From W0P28-013 sp963658575 (GTDB lineage Bacteria > Bacteroidota > Bacteroidia > Bacteroidales > Paludibacteraceae): DNA of 24,829 nucleotides. The stretch is from the NCBI GenBank assembly GCA_963658575.1, contig CAVKQB010000029.1, positions 1 to 24,829 of the forward strand. The letters run 5' to 3'. The notes under the pieces were generated by a model. The model saw only the letters and a list, made by a program, of their open reading frames with translations. It ran no database searches and was not told the DNA's origin. Position numbers and translations under genes: made by a program. Below, piece by piece: positions 17,550 to 23,000 of the stretch; position 1 is the stretch's first letter; each line of letters begins with the position of its first letter.

Positions 17550-18218
17550 ATGAACAAACTTAATGTTTTTGTGGCTGTGTGTGGTGCCATTTTCTGCAAC
17601 GTGCTATGTGCCAACGCGCAGAACTATAAGAATGGCCACGAATGGGTCGATCTTGGCTTGAGTGTAAAGTGGGCAACTTGCAACGTGGGCGCAACCAAAC
17701 CTGAAGCCTACGGCAATTACTACGCTTGGGGCGAAATCAAAACGAAAAGCACTTACTCGTGGGATAAATACAAATATGGCACTTACAATTACGATTACTA
17801 TAATGATTACAGCAAACTGACCAAGTACAATACCACCGACGGCAAAACCACGCTCGAAGCCGCCGACGATGCCGCTGCCGTGAACTGGGGCGGCAAATGG
17901 CGCACGCCTACCTACGACGAATGGACGGAACTGCGCGAGCAGTGCGATTGGATTTGGACTGACAACTACAACAACACGGGCGTAGCCGGCTACGAAGTGA
18001 AAAGCCAAATCAACGGCAACAGCATCTTCTTGCCTGCGGCGGGCTCTCGCGACCGCAATGCTCTGAACGATGCTGGCTCGGACGGCAGTTATTGGTCGAG
18101 TTCGCTCTACGCCGACGTCCCATACGACGCGCGGTTCGTGTATTTTTTCTCGGACTACGTGGGCAGGCGCGTCGTCAATCGCTATGTTGGTCTATCGGTG
18201 CGCCCGGTACTTAAATAA
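17550..18218 (+). CDS. Exported FISUMP-domain protein, putative DGR target (paralog 1)
   Basis: The 222-residue protein has a type I signal peptide (MNKLNVFVAVCGAIFCNVLC, likely cut near residue 23 after ANA), then one Fibrobacter succinogenes major paralogous (FISUMP) domain: GHEWVDLGLSVKWATCNVGA (29-48), YGNYYAWGE (54-62), NWGGKWRTPTYDEWTELREQ (112-131) and NSIFLPAAGSR (157-167), ending in SVRPVLK. The WRxPTxxEW and YWSSS...VRPV pattern resembles DUF1566-like, C-type-lectin-like folds, which I take as an inference. It shares domain, leader and downstream repeats with the next gene, so the two are tandem paralogs. From residue 166 on, the two differ mainly at NNC codons, as in variable regions made by diversity-generating retroelements. 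The ligand is unknown. No T9SS tail is present. Confidence 0.88.
   Translation: MNKLNVFVAVCGAIFCNVLCANAQNYKNGHEWVDLGLSVKWATCNVGATKPEAYGNYYAWGEIKTKSTYSWDKYKYGTYNYDYYNDYSKLTKYNTTDGKTTLEAADDAAAVNWGGKWRTPTYDEWTELREQCDWIWTDNYNNTGVAGYEVKSQINGNSIFLPAAGSRDRNALNDAGSDGSYWSSSLYADVPYDARFVYFFSDYVGRRVVNRYVGLSVRPVLK
18045..18212 (+). other. Putative DGR variable region, paralog 1
   Basis: This covers codons 166 to about 221 (SRDRNALNDAG... to SVRPVL). Against paralog 2 (19283-19450), scaffold codons such as YWSSSLY, the Asp before the prolines, RY and SVRPV are kept. Many intervening codons have changed at bases 1 and 2 while keeping C in base 3 (for example GTC/TAC, TTC/AGC, CGC/TAC, GTC/AAC). The 3' end shared with paralog 2, TCGGTGCGCCCGGT (18194-18207), is GC-rich, as an initiation-of-mutagenic-homing site would be. 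No template copy was found in the window. Confidence 0.6.
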
Positions 18219-18332
18219 TTGACAATTGACAATTAGAACATAGAGCAAAGATATTTTTCAGTAGCAAGACACAAGTATCAAGTCGCAAGAAAAATTAGGA
18301 ATTAGGAATGAGGAGTTGTTGAGCGCAATTCT
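18219..18332. repeat. Heptad repeats behind FISUMP paralog 1
   Basis: The units read AATTGAC x2, AATTAGA, ACATAGA, GCAAAGA, then TAGCAAG, ACACAAG, TATCAAG, TCGCAAG, then AATTAGG x2, AATGAGG, AGTTGTT, GAGCGCA. From TAGCAAG to GAGCGCAATT this closely matches the sequence behind paralog 2 (19480-19552), consistent with both gene and flank having been duplicated. Confidence 0.8.
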
Positions 18333-18396
18333 GTCCCTCTGCTTGGAGCGAAGCGAAAAGATAGGGGGACGAGGAGCGTAGCGACGGAGGGGGTTA
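18333..18396 (-). repeat. Dispersed hairpin element (CCCCCTATCT family), minus orientation
   Basis: The arms GTCCC (18333-18337) and GGGAC (18366-18370), TCT/AGA and GCTT/AAGC form a nested hairpin, followed by a G-rich tail. Read on the minus strand it contains CCCCCTATCT and begins AACCCCC, both shared with the plus-strand element at 19803-19862. AT-rich octads (18418-18460) fill the rest of the gap to the next gene. Confidence 0.55.
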
Positions 18397-18485
18397 AATC
18401 AATTAAGAATGAAGAAATCCTCAAATATCCAAATAACCAAATCCACAAATCCACAGAAACATAAATCACCAAACCTTTTTTTACC

Positions 18486-18507
18486 TTTTAATCTCATTTA
18501 CAATGAA
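18486..18507 (+). repeat. Leader identical between the two FISUMP genes
   Basis: A 22-base stretch ending five bases into the coding sequence is identical to 17533-17554. It contains TTTTAATCTCATTTACA directly before the ATG. The identity outside the coding region argues for duplication of the whole locus and for a shared translation or transcription signal. It is not a TAnnTTTG element. Confidence 0.75.
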
Positions 18508-19456
18508 TAAACTCAAAGTTTTTGCGGCCTTATGCTGCGCAGCACTGCTTTTCGCAGCGTGCGACAAAGACAGCGAGCCGAAAAACGATGACAAAAATCC
18601 GCCCATAGAGAATTCCGACCAGCCCGCGGCGGCAGAATACACGCTGACGGTGCTTTCCAACGACGAAACACTTGGCACGGTAACAGGTTCGGGTAAGTAT
18701 GCGGACGGCACCAAAGTGCCGGTTACTGCACTGCCAAACGATGGTTGCGAGTTCCTTGCGTGGTCGGACACTGATGCCAACGACCTCGAACGTGAAATTT
18801 TGCTCGTAAGCGATTCCACAATTACTGCTACTTTTCGCATGGTTGCCGCCAATGGCACCGAGAACGGTCACGAATGGGTCGATCTTGGCTTGAGTGTGAA
18901 GTGGGCAACCTGTAATGTAGGTGCAACCACGCCAGAAGCCTATGGCAACTACTACGCGTGGGGCGAAACCGAAACGAAGAAAAACTATTTGTTGGATACC
19001 TACAAATACGGTTCAGCATACAACGCTCTGACCAAGTATTGCAACAACAGCAGTTATGGAGAAGACAACTTCACTGACAACCTCACCACGCTCGAATCCA
19101 GTGACGATGCCGCTGCCAAAAATTGGGGCGACAATTGGCGTATGCCTACCGATGCCGAATGGACGGAATTGCGCGAGCAGTGCGATTGGATTTGGGCTGA
19201 CGATTACAACAGCACGGGCATTGCCGGCTACGAAGTAAAGAGCAAAACAAACGGCAACAGCATTTTTTTGCCTGCGGCGGCCTCTCGCTACGGCGATAAC
19301 CCGTACGACGCTGGCTCGTACGGCGGCTATTGGTCGAGTTCGCTCTACCCCGACTACCCGGGCTACGCGTGGAGCGTGTACTTCAGCTCGGACGGCGTGG
19401 ACAGGTACAACTACGGCCGCTACGGTGGACATTCGGTGCGCCCGGTGCTTAAATAA
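18503..19456 (+). CDS. Surface lipoprotein with InlB-type repeat and FISUMP domain, putative DGR target (paralog 2)
   Basis: The 317-residue protein begins with a lipoprotein signal (LLFAAC, lipidated Cys20). The acidic stretch after it (CDKDSEPKNDDK) resembles the lipoprotein export signals that place proteins on the outside of Bacteroidota cells. Residues about 46-112 form a small beta domain like the InlB B-repeat (YTLTVLSNDETLGTVTGSG, then GCEFLAWSD and STITATFRM). The FISUMP domain follows from GHEWVDLGLSVKWATCNVGA (122-141) to SVRPVLK at the end. The C-terminal ~57 residues (from Ser261) are the putative variable region. Compared with paralog 1 it has gained the lipid anchor and spacer domain. 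The natural reading is a surface-displayed binding protein whose tip is diversified; the target is unknown. Confidence 0.88.
   Translation: MNKLKVFAALCCAALLFAACDKDSEPKNDDKNPPIENSDQPAAAEYTLTVLSNDETLGTVTGSGKYADGTKVPVTALPNDGCEFLAWSDTDANDLEREILLVSDSTITATFRMVAANGTENGHEWVDLGLSVKWATCNVGATTPEAYGNYYAWGETETKKNYLLDTYKYGSAYNALTKYCNNSSYGEDNFTDNLTTLESSDDAAAKNWGDNWRMPTDAEWTELREQCDWIWADDYNSTGIAGYEVKSKTNGNSIFLPAAASRYGDNPYDAGSYGGYWSSSLYPDYPGYAWSVYFSSDGVDRYNYGRYGGHSVRPVLK
19283..19450 (+). other. Putative DGR variable region, paralog 2
   Basis: Codons 261 to about 316. The region is rich in TAC, GGC and AGC codons: SRYGDNPYDAGSYGG, then YWSSSLY and the segment ending YNYGRYGGHSVRPVL. Tyr, Gly, Ser, Asp and Asn at the variable sites are all reachable from AAC by substitutions at A, the hallmark of adenine-specific mutagenesis. 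It ends in the same TCGGTGCGCCCGGT (19432-19445) as paralog 1. Confidence 0.6.
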
Positions 19457-19458
19457 TT

Positions 19459-19552
19459 GACAATTGATAATTAGTAGCAAGACACAAGTATCAAGTCGCA
19501 AGAAAAAATTAGGAATGAGGAGTGAGGAGTGAGGAGTTGTTGAGCGCAATTG
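19459..19552. repeat. Heptad repeats behind FISUMP paralog 2
   Basis: The units AATTGAC, AATTGAT, AATTAGT, then AGCAAGA, CACAAGT, ATCAAGT, CGCAAGA, and later AATGAGG followed by AGTGAGG units and AGTTGTTGAGCGCAATT, repeat the layout behind paralog 1 with a different number of GAGG units. Confidence 0.8.
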
Positions 19553-19595
19553 ACAAATTTACGGATTCAATAATTCAATGATTCGATTTTGGTCG

Positions 19596-19624
19596 CACGG
19601 GATTTGCAATCCCGTGTTTTTTTT
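19596..19624 (+). terminator. Intrinsic terminator-like palindrome with T8 tract
   Basis: CACGGGATT (19596-19604), loop TGC, then AATCCCGTG (19608-19616) form a perfect 9-bp stem followed by eight T. It lies 140 bp downstream of FISUMP paralog 2 in the right orientation to end its transcript. Its core GGATTTGCAATCC recurs at 22912-22924 (inverted) and, with one change, at 19631-19643, so it may also be a dispersed repeat. Confidence 0.65.
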
Positions 19625-19627
19625 ATC

Positions 19628-19646
19628 TGCGGATTTGTAATCCGCA
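19628..19646. repeat. Palindrome TGCGGATT-TGT-AATCCGCA
   Basis: A perfect 8-bp stem with a 3-base loop, four bases behind the T-tract of the preceding palindrome and sharing its GGATTTGNAATCC core. It has no T-run of its own. Confidence 0.6.
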
Positions 19647-19699
19647 ATCAACTATTTACAATTTTTCATTGTCAATTATCCATTGTTAATTGAAATAGA

Positions 19700-19748
19700 A
19701 CCCTACCCCTGCCATTCGGCAGGTACTCCCATTGAAAAGGGGAGAGGA
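19700..19748 (+). repeat. Double-hairpin element, copy 1
   Basis: The layout is CCCTACCC, then hairpin CCTGCC-ATTC-GGCAGG (19708-19723), then GTACTCCC, then a second stem CTCCC/GGGAG (19726-19744), then AGGACAG. The same order occurs at 19803-19862 with different stem sequences, so structure is kept while primary sequence varies. Confidence 0.55.
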
Positions 19749-19802
19749 CAGAACCAACATCGGCGCGAACAATTTCATTATTCATTGTTAATTGATATAA
19801 AA

Positions 19803-19862
19803 CCCCTACCCCCACTGGCGTGGGTACTCCCCCTATCTGCTACCGCAGCAGGGGGAGAGAAT
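19803..19862 (+). repeat. Double-hairpin element, copy 2
   Basis: CCCCTACCCC is followed by the small stem CAC-TGGC-GTG, then GGTACTCCCC, then a hairpin with CTCCCC (19827-19832) paired to GGGGAG (19852-19857) and CTGCT (19837-19841) paired to AGCAG (19847-19851). It shares CCCCCTATCT with the element at 18333-18396 in opposite orientation. No reading frame is supported here. Confidence 0.55.
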
Positions 19863-19904
19863 GCATCCCAAAACTGTCCTTGCTCTATGTTCTTTGTTCT
19901 AAAA

Positions 19905-20162
19905 AAATTCCAGCATTGGGCGGCGAATGTCAAAAATCAGGTTTTGTGTTTCGAAAAGCGGCGGCAGTGTTTGAGCGTTAGCGAGTTTTGGCGCCGCCGA
20001 AACCAAAACCGCCAATTTTTGGCAACGCTCGCGCCCCAGCTGGCGACTTTTCTTTAATTCTTGATTTTGCTCACGCTCGGCAAATTGCAAACAAGTTTGC
20101 TTTGCGCTCGCTCAATCGCAAAATTGGTTCGTTTCTTTTGGTCGTCAAAAGAAATGAACGAA
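19905..20162. other. GC-richer non-coding segment with inverted repeats, possible decayed or dispersed element
   Basis: Within the 900-bp gap this stretch is richer in G and C and carries several inverted pieces: GCAAAC-AA-GTTTGC (20087-20100), GGCGCCGCC-type runs near 19990, recurring GCTCGC/GCGAG pieces, and TTTCTTTT-7-AAAAGAAA (20132-20154). Its right end (20141-20162) recurs almost exactly at 22877-22899. Open frames across it have no protein-like composition, and I do not call a gene. Confidence 0.4.
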
Positions 20163-20179
20163 TAACAAAAAATAAAAAA

Positions 20180-20213
20180 CGCCGCCAGCGGACGCGGCAC
20201 GCCACGTCCCTAC
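20180..20213. repeat. GC-rich 34-bp dispersed repeat, copy 2
   Basis: This matches 5276-5309 at 31 of 34 positions in the same orientation. It contains GGACGCGG-CACG-CCACGTCC, a near-perfect inverted repeat. Its right border CCCTACAATACAAT is shared, inverted, with the hairpin element at 24549-24580. Confidence 0.7.
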
Positions 20214-20305
20214 AATACAATGATTGAATCATTGAATTTTCAATCTGAAATTGCATTTTGCCGCCAACTTTGCTCGAATAGTGCGGGCGGTGCTTCTGTT
20301 TACGA

Positions 20306-20333
20306 AAAAATGCGGCTTTCGAGCCGCATTTTT
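20306..20333 (-). terminator. Intrinsic terminator of the penicillin-binding protein gene
   Basis: AAATGCGGCT (20308-20317), a 4-base loop and AGCCGCATTT (20322-20331) form a perfect 10-bp stem, extended by A/T pairs. On the minus strand the loop is CGAA and the stem is followed by a T6 run. It lies about 25 bases past the leftward stop at 20358. Flanking A and T tracts would let it work in both directions. Confidence 0.85.
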
Positions 20334-20357
20334 CTGCTTTATTGGTGTGTTCGATGT

Positions 20358-22703
20358 TTATTCTTCCGCCACAGCGCCGTCGCTCTGTTCGGTGGGGCAG
20401 CCGGTGTTGGCGTTGAACCACTGCGGAATGTCGAATTTCTGCGTGGCGTCGTAGCCCAACGAGGTGTCTTTCAGCACTTTGTCCATGTAGAGTGCCCAAA
20501 TCGGTAGAGCCATGCTCGCGCCTTGGCCGTCGACCATGCTGCTGAAATGCACGCCGCGGTCTTCCCAGCCGACCCACACGCCCGAAACCAGCGTGGGCGT
20601 GAAGCCGATGAACCAGCCGTCGGAGTTGTTTTGCGTGGTGCCGGTTTTGCAGCCAGCGGGCATTTTCAGGTTGTATTTGTAGCGCACGCGCACGCCCGTG
20701 CCGTGGTCCATCACGCTTGTCAGCATGTCGATCATCTTGTACGATGTCTCTTCGCCAATGACTTCGATGGTCGATGGTCGGAACTCGGCAATGAGGTTGC
20801 CGTTGTTGTCCTCGATGCGTGTAACATATATGGGTGTGATGCGTATGCCTTTGTTGGGGAATGTGGTGTAGGCATCGACCATTTCGGCCACCGACACTTC
20901 GCACGGGCCGAGACAGAGCGAGTAGTCGGGCACAATCTCGCCGCGCAAGCCGAACGAACGCAGTATTTTGGCAAATTGTTGCGGCGTGGTCAGTTGGCTG
21001 ATGACGTATGCGCTTATCCAGTTGTTCGATGTGGTCAAACCCCATTTCAGCGTAACCTCTTCGCCGATGTGCGTTTTGCCGCTGTTGCGTGGTGTCCATT
21101 CGCTGCCGTCGCCAGCCACAAGCGTTATCTCCTGATTGATGGTCTTGTCGCACGGCCAGTAGCCTTCGCTCATGGCTTGCGTGTAGAGGTACGGTTTGAT
21201 GGTAGAGCCCACTTGGCGGCGACCCACATTCACCATATCGTACTGAAAATGCGCAAAATCGGGGCCGCCCACATAGGCTTTCACATGGCCGTTGGCGGGG
21301 TCCATCGACATGAAGCCGCAGCGCGCAAAACTCTTGATGTAGCGAATCGAGTCGAGCGGCGACAGCACCGTGTCGATATTGCCGTGGTACGAAAATAGGC
21401 TCATTTCGACGGGCGTTTCGAAGGCGCGCCGAATCTCTTCGTCGCTGGCTTTGGCCTTTTTCATGCCGCGGTAACGGTCGGTTTGCCGCATGGCTTGGTT
21501 CATTATCTGGTCTATCTCGTCGTTGGTCAGGTTGTTGGCAAACGGTGCTTTTTTGCGCCCTTTCTGTTCGTTGAAGAAACGCGCTTGCAAATCGTGAATA
21601 TGCTCATTCACAGCCTGTTCGGCATACGTCTGCATGCGCGAGTCGATGGTGGTGTATATCTTCAGACCGTCGGTGTAGATATTGTATTTCGTGCCGTCGG
21701 CTTTCGGATTTTTCTCGATAAAACCATAGAGCGGATCTTCAGCCCACGCTATCGAATCCATGTAGTAGCGGCCATACGGCACCAATTGCCACTGCGAATA
21801 GTTGGAGCGTTGGGGCTTGCGGGCGGTCAGTATCATGCGCAGATATTCGCGGAAATAGGGTGCCAAACCAAGTTTGTGGTCAACTTTGTGGTAGTCGAGC
21901 GTGAGCGGAATCTGTTTGAGCGAATCGCACTGTGCTTCGGTGAGGAAGCCGCTTTTCACCATCTGACCGAGCACCACGTTGCGCCGCTGCATGGTGCGTT
22001 CGGGGCGGCGCACAGGGTTGTAGAGCGACGGATTTTTGCACATGCCCACCAGCGTGGCGGCCTCTTCGGTGGTCAATTCGCTGGGCTGCTTGCCAAAATA
22101 GACCTGCGACGCCGTTTTTATGCCCACGGCATTGTTCAGAAAATCGAACTTGTTGAGATACATCGTCAGAATCTCCTCCTTGGTGTAGAGCCGCTCCAAT
22201 TGCACCGAAATGACCCATTCTATCGGCTTTTGCATGGCGCGCTGAAACAGATTGGTAACAGGGGGAGAGTAGAGTTGCTTGGCCAATTGCTGGGTGATGG
22301 TGCTGCCGCCGCCCGCGTTTTTGCGATGCAACAAGCCGCGCACTATCAGCACACGCATCAGCGCATAACCGTCGATGCCCGAATGGTCGTAGAAACGCTC
22401 GTCTTCGGTGGCCACCAACGCATTGACCAAATCGGGTGCCAACTCGTCGTAGCGCGTGGTGATGCGATTGTCGGTGGCCGTGTAGAACGTGCCCAGCAAC
22501 TGCATATCGACCGAATAAATCTCGGTGGCGTACTTGTTTTTCGGGTTTTGCAGTTCGCTGATGGCCGGCATGTAGCCTATCCAGCCCTTGGCGATGGCCA
22601 TAAACAGCAGCACTACCAACGCTATGCCTGCCACAAATATCGACCAAAACCAAAGCGCAAACCGCTTCTTTTGTTCCGTTGTTATCGCGTTTTTCTTTGC
22701 CAT
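20358..22703 (-). CDS. Class A penicillin-binding protein 1A (transglycosylase/transpeptidase)
   Basis: This bifunctional enzyme polymerises lipid II into glycan strands and cross-links the peptides at the inner membrane. It has 781 residues: a short cytoplasmic tail, one membrane segment (about 15-37), and a GT51 domain with catalytic Glu100 in ATEDERFYDHSGID and GGSTITQQLAKQLYSP (132-147). The transpeptidase domain has the nucleophile motif S500-TIK (GSTIKP), S559-N-N561 and K686-TGT. Both active sites are intact. The C-terminus ends in an acidic tail and lacks extra domains. The ATG at 22703 is preceded by an AAGGAAA ribosome site and by a well-formed promoter, and the gene ends at a strong terminator, so it is monocistronic. 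It corresponds to mrcA/pbp1a-type genes. Confidence 0.95.
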   Translation of the reverse strand: MAKKNAITTEQKKRFALWFWSIFVAGIALVVLLFMAIAKGWIGYMPAISELQNPKNKYATEIYSVDMQLLGTFYTATDNRITTRYDELAPDLVNALVATEDERFYDHSGIDGYALMRVLIVRGLLHRKNAGGGSTITQQLAKQLYSPPVTNLFQRAMQKPIEWVISVQLERLYTKEEILTMYLNKFDFLNNAVGIKTASQVYFGKQPSELTTEEAATLVGMCKNPSLYNPVRRPERTMQRRNVVLGQMVKSGFLTEAQCDSLKQIPLTLDYHKVDHKLGLAPYFREYLRMILTARKPQRSNYSQWQLVPYGRYYMDSIAWAEDPLYGFIEKNPKADGTKYNIYTDGLKIYTTIDSRMQTYAEQAVNEHIHDLQARFFNEQKGRKKAPFANNLTNDEIDQIMNQAMRQTDRYRGMKKAKASDEEIRRAFETPVEMSLFSYHGNIDTVLSPLDSIRYIKSFARCGFMSMDPANGHVKAYVGGPDFAHFQYDMVNVGRRQVGSTIKPYLYTQAMSEGYWPCDKTINQEITLVAGDGSEWTPRNSGKTHIGEEVTLKWGLTTSNNWISAYVISQLTTPQQFAKILRSFGLRGEIVPDYSLCLGPCEVSVAEMVDAYTTFPNKGIRITPIYVTRIEDNNGNLIAEFRPSTIEVIGEETSYKMIDMLTSVMDHGTGVRVRYKYNLKMPAGCKTGTTQNNSDGWFIGFTPTLVSGVWVGWEDRGVHFSSMVDGQGASMALPIWALYMDKVLKDTSLGYDATQKFDIPQWFNANTGCPTEQSDGAVAEE

Positions 22704-22739
22704 ATCGATTTCCTTACGGTTTCAAACAATTTCAAAAAG

Positions 22740-22771
22740 CAAAAATACAACATTATTCGCAAATCTGCAAA
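22740..22771 (-). promoter_or_regulatory. Bacteroidota consensus promoter of the PBP gene
   Basis: On the minus strand TTTG (22768-22771), a 20-base spacer and TATTTTTG (22740-22747) match both boxes of the Bacteroidota primary promoter exactly. Transcription would start near 22733, with a leader of about 30 bases before the ATG at 22703. This is the best promoter in the window. Confidence 0.8.
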
Positions 22772-22911
22772 TAGACATTCTCGGTACACCTTTACGTTGC
22801 CACTGCGCACACACTATTATTTATGGTGTAGCATTTTCATCGTGTTGCATATTTTCCGAGCATATCATTTGACGATGTCGTCCAAAAGAAATGAGCGAAA
22901 GCGTCGCTAAC

Positions 22912-22924
22912 GGATTGCAAATCC
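22912..22924. repeat. Palindromic core GGATTGCAAATCC
   Basis: This is the exact reverse complement of the core of the terminator-like palindrome at 19599-19611. It sits between the divergent PBP and CoA-ligase genes, just behind a second dispersed piece (22877-22899) shared with 20141-20162. No T-tract follows it. Confidence 0.5.
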
Positions 22925-22972
22925 CACAATTTATTTGGTGCCGAACGTAATAGCCATATCGCTAAAAATTTT

Positions 22973-22980
22973 TAATTTTG
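22973..22980 (+). promoter_or_regulatory. -7 element (TAATTTTG) upstream of the CoA ligase gene
   Basis: TAATTTTG matches TAnnTTTG exactly and ends 20 bases before the ATG at 23001. No TTTG box at 19-21 bases upstream was found; a TTTG at 22934 is too far away. The position favours the ATG at 23001 over an upstream start at 22935. Confidence 0.55.
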
Positions 22981-23000
22981 TGGTCGAAAAAATACCGAAT

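Noticed and set aside
17550..18218. T9SS sorting domain at the end of the FISUMP proteins
   Set aside because: The ends (SVRPVLK) belong to the FISUMP domain itself; the usual sorting-domain pattern with a conserved glycine and a strand-rich ~70-residue tail is absent.
17550..19456. Ordinary positive selection as sole explanation of the divergent tails
   Set aside because: Not excluded, but selection alone does not predict that most changed codons keep the same third base C while bases 1 and 2 change; template adenine mutagenesis does.
19683..20057. Plus-strand open frame in the 900-bp gap
   Set aside because: It runs through hairpin elements and AT-rich repeats, has no protein-like composition and no conserved motif.
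20358..22703. Inactive or truncated penicillin-binding protein
   Set aside because: Glu100, Ser500-x-x-Lys, Ser-x-Asn and Lys-Thr-Gly are all present, and the length is normal.
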